This document shows positions 51,501-62,793 of a stretch of 64,000 nt of DNA, piece after piece. Made by a program: the position numbers and the translations under genes. A model generated the notes under the pieces. The model did no database searches. It saw nothing but the letters and a program-made list of their open reading frames with translations, and was not told where the DNA came from. Position 1 is the stretch's first letter; the number at the start of each line of letters is the position of its first letter. Where the stretch lies: positions 1,178,001 through 1,242,000 of the forward strand of contig NC_089573.1 of the NCBI RefSeq assembly GCF_040115645.1, in the 5' to 3' direction. Source of the DNA: Euwallacea fornicatus (taxonomy: Eukaryota; Arthropoda; Insecta; Coleoptera; Curculionidae).

Positions 51501-51686
51501 GAATCCAGTTTAAGAACTTTCAAAAGTCCATTGTCGCCGCCAACTGCAATGTAGCCATCATTTTTGTTCCAGTCCAGGGAATATATTCTTGTGTTATTGG
51601 GGATTGCAATCTGTCAGGAAGAACTTAGCGAGTTTTATTAAAGATTAAGAATGTTAAATTACCTTTTTGCTTAGATATAAGAACAT
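45593..51686 (-). CDS. WDR35: WDR35/IFT121, intraflagellar transport complex A
   Basis: Core subunit of the IFT-A complex, which drives retrograde transport in cilia and entry of membrane proteins. Eighteen coding exons join in phase to 1,154 aa (human about 1,180): 51686-51663, 51610-51499, 51447-51275, 51222-50793, 50736-50597, 50538-50320, 50267-50015, 49966-49696, 49246-49006, 48954-48776, 48726-48523, 48464-48321, 48262-48067, 46738-46526, 46471-46363, 46307-46048, 45986-45862, 45764-45593. The protein starts MFLYLSKK. WD40 repeats form two N-terminal propellers (about residues 1-620), then TPR-like helical repeats, and a C-terminal zinc region with CDNC, CTSC, CRVC and CPLC pairs. The blocks MINNRKKS, DGNRIWGK-like and NAWRGAEAYH identify WDR35 rather than IFT122. 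Intron 13 (1.3 kb) is the only long intron. An X-box lies just upstream. Confidence 0.96.
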
Positions 51687-51758
51687 TTTGTGATGTTTTA
51701 TCCTGTAGTTTTTTTGCAAATTTAATTTCAGTACATTTATTTATATTGATATTGACTT

Positions 51759-51772
51759 GTTGCCATGGCAAT
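51759..51772 (-). promoter_or_regulatory. WDR35: X-box (RFX site) upstream of WDR35
   Basis: GTTGCCATGGCAAT on the plus strand, ATTGCCATGGCAAC read with the gene. This is an almost perfect RFX palindrome (GTNRCC, AT spacer, GGYAAC; one end base off) centred about 80 bp upstream of the start codon. RFX/DAF-19 factors are the known drivers of ciliary genes, and IFT genes carry X-boxes at this distance, so position and gene identity agree. Confidence 0.8.
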
Positions 51773-51841
51773 GACCTGATGTGTCAATACCGACGTGCCT
51801 GACAAATTTTTATATTATTTTAAAATATAACGTAAATGAAA

Positions 51842-51849
51842 TGACGTCA
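51842..51849. promoter_or_regulatory. Palindromic CRE-like site upstream of WDR35
   Basis: TGACGTCA, the full CREB/ATF palindrome, about 160 bp upstream of the WDR35 start codon. An 8-mer can occur by chance; support is position only. Confidence 0.35.
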
Positions 51850-52430
51850 TAAGATTATGAATTCAAAATTATAAAGCGAGAATACAAATATTAATTTAAG
51901 CTGAAGATATAATAATATTTATTATATTAAGTAACACTAATTGAGTAAAATATAATTTATATATTTGAGGAGCCATAACCTATGATTTAATTAAGTCTTA
52001 TTAATACGAAGTCTCAGTATTACGTTTTCTCAGAAAGTACCGAATTTTCATAGCGTATTCACATCTTAGGGCCTTACATGAATAAACTATTTAAAGATTT
52101 AACAATGTTACAATCACGTTTTAGCAAAGAGGAAATAAAATTCAGAAAATATACAAATTTAAAAAATAAGCGCATTGTAATCTACCTATACTTAAGTAGA
52201 ATAATTTCCAAGTATAAAAAACTTGCTACTATACGTATCCTACCTACTTGAGTCCATATTGTTTGATGAGAAATAAATCTTTAGTAACTTCAACTATTAC
52301 ACTAAATTGAGAACAAATAAAACTTATCTTAATCAATCTAAACAGGTCAAATTTTACATCTTATTATTGTATAGAGAGTTAATATTAATTTGAACACAGA
52401 CAAAAACCATTTTTGGCACCTCAGTTCCAG

Positions 52431-53688
52431 TCAGACTTGAGAAGTTAGGTCCATCTTAGTGTATTTATTTTCTGTGCGCTTGCAGAGGAGCAGTTGGCAA
52501 ATATAGAGACAATTAGTGCCATAGCAAATGGCCCCTAATATTAGGACACCCAGCACAATTATGGCAGCAGTCTTCCAGTTCGCTGTAGTCTGAGCTTTCA
52601 AAGACACGGGATTGTAGTCTAAAATTTTATGATCATCAAATTTACAGATATAAACATTTTTATGACCTTAAACAACAACAAAAGTTACATTTGTTTCATA
52701 AAAAGTATGTGCCTATGAGTAATTAATGATTAATTGTAAATTTCACATATGGTAATAAGGTGATAAAATTATCGGTAGTTACTGATTCACAGGCAGTATC
52801 AATATCCTCCCTAGACCTAAGACTTCCAAGATTAAACCATTCTGTACACCTACGTATGTGTAAACATCATCAAATATGCTCATAAATGCCACGTATTCGT
52901 ATTCCTAATTTAATCTAGGAAAGGAAATGCTAGAAAGTCAGTTCCCACGATAATCTTATGTTGAAGGAATTGCTCATGAGAATTCAAAGAAAACATAGAA
53001 ATCGGTAAAATCAGCGTGCGTAAGTATATGGAATATAATATAATTAATTAGATAGATATAATATTTATTATCTCATAGGAAGTGCTAACTTGATAAAACA
53101 TCTCTTGTTTGAAATAGAGTTACTCAAAATAATATCTCAACAACATAGAAAGCAGAATTATTACATGTTTGCGTAGCAAATAAACACTGACAAAAACGTG
53201 CTAATAAAATAATGGGTGTGTATTGTGTTATAATGGAAAAATTGGCAAAATTTCCTGCTACAGTCACAGTTCAATTACTTAAGTAATTCTGATAATTAGC
53301 GTTTTTAAATCTTATTAATATATTATGAAAATATATTGTATTGACAACATTTTAAATCGGATAAAATACATACTATATTGCTTGCAAACGCGTATATCTG
53401 TTGCAGGTACTGGAATGCATAACATTTTTGTCAGTTGATGCTAAATATTATCAAAAGAAATTCAAAATGCATAATTATACCTAAATACGTTAAAAAAAAA
53501 CCTTTTCTTACCCCTTTCACTGTAATTGTAGTAGCCTCTCCTTTGAAGCAACACTTCGAGGGGAAAGAGTCCTAAGAAGCCTGAAAGAAGCATTATTAAT
53601 TAAGGCTCTCTTCACCACTTGTTGAATGAAAAATGCCAAACTTGCACTTACATATAAAGAAAATAAACGTTTTATTCCGTTTTAGCAT
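52431..53688 (-). CDS. Unrecognised 97-aa membrane protein, three exons
   Basis: A small spliced gene with no long open frame. Coding exons 53688-53652, 53580-53512 and 52618-52431 have canonical GTAAG donors and pyrimidine-rich acceptors, and join in phase (1, then 1) to 97 aa. The ATG has A at -3 and an in-frame TAG 15 codons upstream. Residues about 7-24 are hydrophobic after MLKRNK, like a signal peptide or anchor. A short polar, Tyr-rich stretch with a sequon (NYS, 31-33) follows. Next is a membrane segment (about 52-70, AAIIVLGVLILGAICYG), a Cys-rich juxtamembrane part (CLYICQLLLC) and a short basic tail ending KMDLTSQV. I do not recognise the family. It lies in tandem upstream of WDR35 and head-to-head with PDIA6, 1.4 kb away. 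Only splice logic, phase and protein-like composition support it. Confidence 0.65.
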
Positions 53689-55113
53689 TTTCTTGTCACT
53701 CAGCAAAGCTCCTGTAGGTACTAATACCAACTACCGATGAGAACGATATGTGTGCAGTCACCGTTTAATGCCCACCAAACTGAAAAATGTAAATCGTGTA
53801 TGACTCGTTTTACGGCTCTATTCATTCTGACCCTCCGTCCGTATACACCGGATACTTTACACTTAGACAGGACTGGATGTTTGAATTTAAAGTATCTGAA
53901 CTATGCGCCTCGGAATTTCAACCTGCGCCTCTTCCCTTGTTGTATTGTGTGTTGTCTATATCAGAAATTATTATAACTATCAATTACAAACATGTTGCCG
54001 ATTCTGTGGGCTCATCAGAGGTTTTCGTAATAACGAACTGCTTCATATTACTGAAATTTTTAATTTATACAAAATCAATGTATATATATACAAATATACA
54101 ATATATCTAAAAATGGTGAAATCCTTCCACCTTGAAAATAAGGATTTAAAAGAATAAACTTTTTCTCTGAGACTTTTTGTAAACATCAGTACTAACAGAA
54201 ATAGAGTGTTAAAATACTATGGCAAATATGAAAGTTCTACGGAATCGCTAGTTATACTCCAACTAACTTTTGTAGATGTTAATAACTAGACGAGAGGCAT
54301 CATTTAACAAAGATAGCTTTAGGTTCCTCAGAGACACGTGTGTCAGTAGGTTGTTGAATATTTATGAGAAAAAAATTATATGCCGTTGAATTGTGAAAAA
54401 CTAAAAATAAATTTAAATATATCGCCGTTAGTTTTGATATTTCGGATTGGTTTGGAAGCCACGGAAAAATACTTATTTCAAAAACTTTATTAGCTGTTAG
54501 CATTTTCCTAACGTTAGAATCACCTTAAATACTGAAACTGAAGTTTAGAGTAATAAATAATCTGTCGGACGACGCTTTTTAGGGCAGTTTAATGGAAGAT
54601 GCCTTTAATTATTTTAAAATTAATCTGATATTCTCCAAGACGTTTTTATTGATTGAGCGAAGATTTGACAATGCTCTATGACCGGCAGTGGCGGAAAGAA
54701 ACTCCAACCAGTAATTATTAAACCATTTTTGTAACGGAATAGAAATTAATCATCCTACATGTAAAATTATTATACCTTTTTGTAGTTTCGAATCAATAAA
54801 AACTATTAAAACTTAAGTTACATTGTTCCTAAATTTTGACGATTTGCCCGCACAAAAGTTTCATTTCCATTCCCTGCCTATGTGCCGCCACTGCATGGAG
54901 TGAACTTCCACTCCTCTGCAATTGTGTCATCTGTCATTACGTCATTCATTAATCAACCAATAACAGACAACCACGAAAATTATTTTGCGGTGGATAGGAG
55001 AGAAAAAAATCGAGAACACCGGCCTGTATTCATCATCAACAAATTATTAAAAAATTGAAATTCTGAAGACACGCACATCTAAACTCCCAGAATTGTCTGT
55101 TACTACCAGCATA
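53689..55113. other. Spacer with the PDIA6 promoter
   Basis: Divergent spacer between the small membrane-protein gene and PDIA6. Short frames at 53,737-54,157 have no domain. The last 200 bp hold an ER-stress element and an ATTACGTCATTC word at about 54,937-54,948. Confidence 0.5.
54957..54975 (+). promoter_or_regulatory. PDIA6: ER-stress response element (ERSE) of PDIA6
   Basis: CCAAT, exactly nine bases, then CCACG: the full ERSE-I consensus, in which NF-Y binds CCAAT and ATF6/XBP1 bind CCACG. It ends 138 bp before the start codon of an ER chaperone, a class known to be induced by the unfolded protein response. The spacer here is A-rich rather than GC-rich as in mammals. Confidence 0.75.
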
Positions 55114-57650
55114 ATGATTAGAGTTCTTTGTAAGTTATCAAAATTAAACTAATGTGTCGCGTCATTACCTAATTTTTTCTTGTGTAGGAGTAAACAACCT
55201 TTGTTTTTCAATGTTTTACAGGTTTAGTCTTATTTGCTGCCGACTCCTGGGCCCTTTACCCCTCCCGAGGTAATGTTGTAGAGCTAACACCTAGCAACTT
55301 TGATAGTCAAGTTATCAAAGGGGATGAAATCTGGATTGTGGAATTCTTTGCCCCTTGGTGTGGCCATTGCCAGAGCCTGGTTCCAGAATATACCAAAGCT
55401 GCTAATGCATTAAAGGTGGGTTCTACACCATAGAGCTTTCAATAATTTTACATCCTTAATTAATTTGTAGGGGATAATAAAAATGGGAGCTGTAAATGCT
55501 GATGAACATAAGGGACTTGCTGGCCAATATGAGGTCAGAGGTTTCCCAACTATTAAGATATTTGGTGGCAACAAAAATAAGCCTGAAGATTACCAAGGGA
55601 GTCGTACAGCTGAAGCCATTGTCAATGCTGGTTTAACTGCAGCAAAAGCTAAAGCAAAAGCTGCTTTAGGAGGTGGAAGTGGTGGATCATCAGGTGGATC
55701 TTCTAGTGTATGTTTGCCTTATATTTTTTAAAATCACAACTAAAGTTCTCTATATAGGGTTCTAGCAGTGATGTAATAGAACTAACTGACAGCAACTTTG
55801 ACAAATTAGTACTACAGTCAGATGATCTGTGGTTAGTTGAGTTCTTTGCCCCGTGGTGTGGCCACTGCAAGAACTTGGCTCCACACTGGAGTAAAGCTGC
55901 CACAGAACTCAAAGGCAAAGTTAAACTTGGAGCCTTAGATGCCACAGTTCATAAAGAAAAAGCTAGCATTTATCAAATCCAAGGCTACCCAACTATTAAA
56001 TTCTTTGGTTCTGGTCTGAAATCATCTGCAGAAGAATATGATGGAGGAAGGACTTCCAGTGAAATTGTACAATGGGCATTGGATAAATTAGCAGATAGCA
56101 TTTCAGCTCCTGAAGTTACTCAAATTATATCTCAAGACCAATTCAAAGAACAGTGTGAGCAGAAGCCATTATGTGTTGTGGCTGTTTTGCCTCATATTCT
56201 TGATTGCCAGTCTGAATGCCGAAATGAATATATTAAGATTTTAACTGAGTTGGGAGAAAAATTCAAGAAGAAGCTGTGGGGTTGGATTTGGGCTGAAGCT
56301 GGGGCGCAAGTGGAATTGGAAAATGCTGTTGATATTGGAGGATTTGGCTACCCTGCTATGGCTGTGATCAACCCCAAGAAGATGAAGTATTCAATATTGA
56401 GAGGTTCCTTTTCCAAGGATGGAATTTATGAATTTTTGAGGTGAGTTTCTTTTGTCAGCAATGTGTGCTTTTATATCACAATTTTACCATTGGTAGAAAA
56501 TGTTAAGTGTTTTTTAATAAAATTACCATAATAAACTGCTGGCCCAATTAACCTCAAAATGCAAATTTTTGGATAATGACTGGGATTCTTAGCCTTAAAA
56601 ATCCTCTCCAATTCCGTCCTAATATCTTGTAGAAGAATCACTAGTATCGTCACTATTTACAGTTATCATCACAAATTCATTAGTGTCTTGATTATTTGAT
56701 TGGTGAAATTTGTATGTGTTTTGTAAAAGGCTTCTTCAAACTCTATTTCTGTTAGGACTGTGCCAAATGGATTTTTTGTTTAGGTTCTGAAGACTGTGTA
56801 ATACCTGTATCACTTAAAAGATATGTAACTAAGAATATATTTGTGTTTTTCACAAAGTAAATATATACTTGCAAAAACTAGTTATCTAAGTACATGATAA
56901 CACAAAAAAACATTGACAAAAAGTGTGAGATGTTCTTAATTTCGATGGATTATTTACATTATGGGCGGGAATGGTCGGCTCTTTTCGCACGTGGGCGATA
57001 AAAATGTATGCGAAAATCAAACAACCATCCAGATTCCATTTTGCCGTTTGAAATTGCAAAAAAAAAAGCAGTTTCTCATTCGTATTTAAATATAGTTTAA
57101 ATCTATTAGAAATATGGCACAATAAGAATGCCCTTTCTCTTATGTTATATGTATGTAACACAAGGCTCCAGGAAGTGAAACTTTGGTAAATATGCAGGAG
57201 GTTTTAAATCACCCTGTTGTGGACTTTTTTTAGTGTTTTGAGATTCAAAAACATTGTGTGAATTGGTGACTTGAATTACAAACTCAAATGGTCTTTAAAT
57301 ATATGTTTATACGTAAAAGTTATATATGTTTAAAGTTAGAGTAAAAATGAACGTTATGCTGTTGATTTGGCCGGTAGTTTATTATCGATAATTGGTAATC
57401 TAATAATGATATACGCCCTTAGTACCATTAAATTTACAGGTTTTTAGTAGCGTCACAATCTAACTAAATGCATTTTTTTTTCAGAGATTTATCCTACGGC
57501 AAAGGCAATACTGCTCCAGTAAAAGGACAAGCTATTCCCACAATATTAACTTCAGAGCCTTGGGATGGTAAGGATGGAGAGTTGCCTTTGGAAGAAGATA
57601 TTGATCTCTCAGATATTGATTTAGATGATAGTAGTAAGGATGAATTGTAA
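55114..57650 (+). CDS. PDIA6: Protein disulfide isomerase A6 (P5)
   Basis: ER-lumen oxidoreductase that forms and rearranges disulfides and helps shut off IRE1 signalling. Five coding exons (55114-55129, 55222-55415, 55471-55707, 55758-56440, 57485-57650) give 431 aa, near the family's 440. The hydrophobic signal peptide spans about residues 2-16. Two thioredoxin a-domains carry CGHC at 52-55 and 183-186, separated by a Gly/Ser-rich linker (GGGSGGSSGGSSS). A thioredoxin b-domain follows, then the acidic EEDIDLSDIDLDD tail and the retention signal KDEL. The order a-a'-b with KDEL is diagnostic of PDIA6. Exon 1 encodes only MIRVL plus one base. An ERSE lies upstream. Confidence 0.97.
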
Positions 57651-57739
57651 ATGAGACCCAAAAGACTTACTAGAAATACTTTAACTTCCTAGTGTGTATG
57701 TAAGATGATGTGTTAATTATTTTTGAAAAATCACATAAG

Positions 57740-58188
57740 TACAGGGTATTTCACACTTTGCCCCTTACTTTTTGGTTAAAGAAATGAAAAAAAGAATTAC
57801 TGCTAGATCCTGAAGAAAAACTACTTTGTTTATAGAGAGCTCCTTTTTTATATTGAATAATGCATCTCTCTCTCTACTTTGCAAAATGACTTATTTATTC
57901 TGAGGTGTAATTTTTGCTTTTGAATAAAATACACTTCTAGTAATATTGGTAATAATAGTTAGTTTTTGATTTGAAGCCCATGTCATTACATGTTTAATTA
58001 ATCTTTTGAAGTCATTATTGCTTGTATACTATCTACTTGTGTAGGAGATTCAATGGCGAGTAGTAAGAGAGAGTAATTTTCAATTTTGGTGAACTTATCT
58101 GGAAGAACAAGCACGAAGTTTGATTAAACGAACTTTTTTTTCGTTTCTTCATACGAGACGTGACGAACAAAGTTTGAAACGCCCTGAA
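57740..58188. mobile_element. Diverged inverted-repeat element downstream of PDIA6
   Basis: Begins TACAGGGTATTTCACACTTTG and ends with the reverse complement of TCAGGGCGTTTCAAACTTTG. Arms extend about 60-70 bp with an (A)GAAA-GAAAAAAA block in both. No coding sequence. It starts 90 bp after the PDIA6 stop and contains the likely PDIA6 poly(A) signal. Confidence 0.55.
57923..57928 (+). terminator. PDIA6: Putative poly(A) signal of PDIA6
   Basis: AATAAA 272 nt after the stop codon, within TGAATAAAATACAC. It falls inside the inverted-repeat remnant at 57,740-58,188. Confidence 0.5.
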
Positions 58189-58540
58189 GATTAAAAAATA
58201 TATATATTTAATTCAAAACTGTGTATTACGATTTCCATTTAAACTCCATAACTTTTGTAATATTTATTTGTTAATAAATGTTCATTTTTCTAAACATACT
58301 GTCATCTAAAGTTAGTTTGGCAAGGTGTTCAACTTTCATAAAATGCGCATCAACTATTTTTTCTAGAAATGCTCACCATATTAACCACGCAGAAAGCTTT
58401 AATAAGAATGAAAATAGAAGTGTAAAACAGAGTAAATCGGTTTCGTTATTATGACGTGAAGTTGAAATATTATAATTTAATACATTATTATATATTCGGT
58501 AAACATCATTACTTTGAAAGAAATACTCTATAGTTTTTTA

Positions 58541-58796
58541 TAGAATTTTCCCAAAACAATATTTCATACCTATTTCATACGAGACTGTAAAAGTATGATA
58601 GACCAACAAGATTGCCTCATAGTACCTGTAATAGTTCTGAGAGCATAGCAGTAGTATCTTGCAACATCCCCCACTCAGTAAGGTAAGCTTTTTATCTAAT
58701 TGTACCCCCAGGAATGATGTAGTTTAAATAGTTTCGACATTTGGACATAGAAAACTAATGCTCGTCCTCTCACTCTCGCTACGAACCTCAAACTTG
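58541..58796 (-). pseudogene. Non-LTR reverse-transcriptase relic
   Basis: The minus-strand frame, with one stop, reads VETI*TTSFLGVQLDKKLTL, then a KILLLCSQNYYRYYEAILLV segment and YHTFTVSYEIGMKYCFG. These match the order FLGVxLDxKLTW ... LLxVYYxxFxSxxxYGIxxWG of jockey-type reverse transcriptases. It is the same part of the enzyme as the relic in the IP3-receptor intron. It is inactive. Confidence 0.55.
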
Positions 58797-61513
58797 TAAT
58801 CGGAGGAGTTAAGGAAAAGCTGAGTGAAAATAGAAGAAATGGTTATTATTGTAAGACATCTCTTTCATATTCATTCTTCAAGTGTATATTTAATTAACGT
58901 AAACATTATGGAGTTAATTAATATCCCAATTTGCGTCACCAAGAACTTTACCCTTTTTTTTATTTAAAAAATCTTAGAATATCAATTTGAATCGCGGCTC
59001 AGAAGTAATTTTGATAGCTTTGGTGGAGTAACTTAATTTCAGACAAACAAAAATATCTTGATATATTTAAAGGAGTAATAAACTGACATCAGTGTTTTCA
59101 ATGTTTCCCATGTAATCAAGTCTTATGAAGCATCTGCCAAGACATGAGAAAGAAAAAAACATCATAAAAAGCGTAAATTCATACCTTTTTGTTTTGTATA
59201 GTGTTTTAAAATTAGAAGATATCATCAGAAAGATGAAGTAAAATAGAAAAAATAACTATAATGTTCATTTTGAAAATAAAAATTATTTATTTTCCTTGAA
59301 GTTCAAAATGACAGATAGGAAAACTTTTAGATTAATAATATCATTATTAATAAAAACATGTAAAAGTAATATGTGAGAATATAAAAAAAAAATAAGTTGT
59401 TAGCTATGTTTTTGCATTAAAAGGCCCTTTTACACATCAAAAACCCTGTTTTTATTTAAACCCTACGATTCGCAACACCATTTGAGCAGCATAATATTGA
59501 TTCAATCATGGTATTTTAATAGTAAAAACAATAATTTAATGAAAATTGGTAAAGTTGTTCCCACCAGTTTAAGAAAGTTTCATATTTCTAATACTAGTTG
59601 ATAGCAGCCTAAAGCACAGATTATCACCAAATCTATTTTCCAAAAAATACATTAAAACTTTTATGTGTCCAAATTAACTTTAAATAACAGCACTTTTAAT
59701 TGTATTTTCCAGTTCTTTCGCAATTTATGGCTTTTAAGGGTGAGAGAATGAAATATGAAAAAACCCTCAATACCGATAGCACATAAAGGGTTATTCTTAT
59801 GCGTCAATTGCGCCTGCAGAGATTTACGTCTGTGCATCTAAGATCAAGGTCAATAGTTTACAGCCACAACATTTTTCTTAAAATGTTCATTTGATATCTG
59901 TTAAGACTAAAAAAAACTATGAAATTGTCATGAATTTATTATACCATTAATATGATTTGGTACTATGCGTGCCTTTAAAAACGAATACGATATTTTTTTA
60001 GATAAGAACGTCATTAGGTGCAAAAATTTTCGGTCAAGGTTCTAAATCTAAGCGTGTTACACTGCATTCAGCAAATAGAACATTGTGAAGAAACATGAGC
60101 GGCGCGACACATTCACTTTCCAATTAAATTCTCAATCAAGGTCAGCTGCGTGCAGATCATCAGTATCAGATGCACCATATATCCCGATTTTCTGCACATG
60201 CGCGAGTTTTTTGCCATTTCGTATATAAAAAAAAACGAAATCAACTTATACGACTTTGACAAAGTTCATAGAACTAAAGAACGTTTTTTGGACATAACGT
60301 ACATTAGTTATGACTATGAGATAAACTGCGTAAAAACTGTCAAATAAAAACTGCATCGAAACGAAAAACTGCTGGTTACGTAAGGTAAAATGTAAAGGCA
60401 AATATAAGGCGCAGTCGCGGCCGCTATCTTGTGGTGGCTGGCACATGGTTCACAGAAGTGGTAATGACAAAGAGAACAGCGGAACCGTTTGACTTGGTAA
60501 TTTGCTATTATGGGTTTTTGGAAATATAAAGTAACAATCTGCGACAATTCAAATTCTTTCAATTAATAAATAATAAGTACAGAAGCCTTATCTGCTGGTG
60601 TCGTAATGGATGTGTTAGTATGCGACAGCTGGTTTATTATTCGAAATATGCAACGTAAGCAGCGCTACTGCGAAAAAACTGACAAATGATTAAACCGGTT
60701 TTACGTTTTATTTAAAGGGCGATAAAATAGAACTTCCCGCATATCGGATATGAGTGCAATTTGAGGTTTCCCGTGAGTTAAAGAGAAAAAATATTTAGAA
60801 ATATCCTTGAACAGTTAGACCTTGGAAACGGTGTAACTAGCCTCGCATGGGGAGTGGTTACGTCATCATATTGTGTGTCGTCACAATTGTAACTGCAAAT
60901 GGAGCGTTCGGATTGGTGGAAAAATGATTTCCGCCGCCATCTTCTAATGGTCATGTGAAAGGTGGTTCAAAAGAGGGGTGAAGGACCTCGGGAGGAGGCT
61001 AGCGAAATGTTCCCGTACACCGACACCGACCGAGCCGATGTAGTAGCGCCGCGTCCGATCGTTGTCGATCGTAAAAACGTTCAGTTGTATGACAGGGACG
61101 GAACGCGCTGACTTCCAAAAAAACCTTTTTTATCGAAATACTTCGAGTAAATGTGTGTAAATAAGGTGAAGACTACCAGGCAGAAAGTGTCTGTTAAAGT
61201 GTTAGGCCCTTAGACAAACTATTGCAAAGAAATTAACAAAATTAAATTCGGTACAACGTCAAGTGTTCCCGATGATGGCGCTATGGCCGCTAACAAGTTT
61301 AGTAAGGAATAAATCTGCCTTAACCTCATTTTAAACTTTTGTAAACAAGCAGAAAACTTAGAGCAACCCCTAGAAAAGGGGATCACGTCTTTAGCTTTGC
61401 AAAAGTATCCCACATACTCGCATTCTGTAAACCGAAACATGGGAAATGAGTGTTTGTTGACGAAACCGCCAAAATCGTTTCTTGACTATTAGTCCTAAGA
61501 AAAGACTATCGCA
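58797..61513. other. Spacer with promoter and 5' UTR of the 61.5-kb gene
   Basis: Mostly AT-rich with no gene. From about 60,840 to 61,120 the composition turns GC-richer, with CCGCCGCCATCTTC at about 60,931 (YY1-like core CCGCCAT) and GATCGTTGTCGATCG at about 61,057, consistent with a promoter and untranslated leader. A second GC patch lies at about 60,408-60,445. Confidence 0.45.
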
Positions 61514-62793
61514 ATGAATAATCATGCTAAAAGCAATTCTAGTAACTTGTCTGGCAGTAGTTCATCAAACAATTTCATTAATAGTAATAATAGTGTTAAG
61601 CAAGAAAAGCAGGATGATCCAGAGATTAGAGAGCTGGCTGCTAAGTTTGTCGAAGCTAACAAGGCTAAAATGGCAGTACCTCAGAGAAATAACCAACCCA
61701 CTGTACAGAGCATGAATATATTCAGTTTTCTGACTGACAAATCCAAGGTGAAAATGCCAGGGCAGTCAAATTCTTCTGAGAGCAGAAACATTGATGAAGA
61801 ATCTACCAAAGGTAGATTTGGATGGACCTCAATGGGCAAAGTTAATATTCCATATATAATTCGGTCTGGTGAAAACTATTGTGCAGTCCGGATGGTGGAA
61901 ATGAAAGTTCTCAGCAAGTGGCTAAACTATTTGCATCAAGATCTTTACAATTGTACCAATATCCGAAGTTACTACATAACAGAAGCCGAGGCTCGCCTAT
62001 TGAATGAAATTAACTTTAAACATTGTGACTATCAGTTTGGTAGGGAACAGTTTACATCCAGAGACTTAATTGTAAGACTTTCAGATGCAAATGAATTTTA
62101 TCAATTCCTAGGACATTGTTATCATAAGTTAGTGAATACTTTAGAACCAGAAATGCCTAATAGGTGTGGTTTTATTCGAATTAATAGGGAATCTGTAGTG
62201 CCCTATACCATATATAATGACCAAAAATATGTGCCCCTCTTTTATTTTGAAGGAGAGACAGATAACCTAAAGCAGAAAGCTGACAAACTGGAAGGCTGGG
62301 ATCTTTCATATTTAAAGTTCTGTTGTAAAGTGCAGGGGATTAGAAATGAACTTTTTGCACATGACTCTTGTTCAGTGATAAGTTTAAATGACATTAAGAA
62401 CTACTTTCCTCCTGGAACAGTTTTTGAAGACTATTGGCCAAAAAAGAACTTGGACTCTTCACAACTATTAATCACTGGTAAAGCAAATTTACCACAAAAT
62501 GTTCATTGGACCAGACAACCTGCAGCTCCCCCTATCCCAACACACCCACCTCCTAGCCCAAAACCAGCCACTCAGGCTAAAGCAGCCACTAATGGCCCTT
62601 TGCATAATGTCCACATCTATTCCAATAACTATGGCATAACCGGTGGACAACCACCATACCATGCCACTCAACCTAGGGCTGCAAGTTCAGCAGTTCGAGC
62701 TACTTACCCAGGTTCTACACGGAATGTGAGGCCCAGTGCAGGATACTATGGAAATATGGCACAAGCACCACCACCACTGGTTCGGACAGCCAC
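61514..62793 (+). CDS. Unrecognised conserved-looking protein, first coding exon (partial)
   Basis: A 1,280-bp exon encoding 426 residues, starting at an ATG preceded by in-frame TAA and TAG. It ends ACAGCCAC|GTAAGT; the TAA seen in the unspliced frame is inside the donor, so the protein continues past the window. Residues 1-50 are Ser/Asn-rich. About 90-320 is a dense, globular stretch rich in Tyr, Cys and Trp (for example VRMVEMKVLSKWLNYLHQDL and SYYITEAEARLLNEINFKHC). From about 330 it is Pro-rich (PPIPTHPPPSPKPATQ) and low in complexity. No zinc finger, kinase, membrane segment or signal peptide is visible. Its layout suggests a nuclear or scaffold protein. I do not recognise the family, so no function is given. 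Confidence 0.85.
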
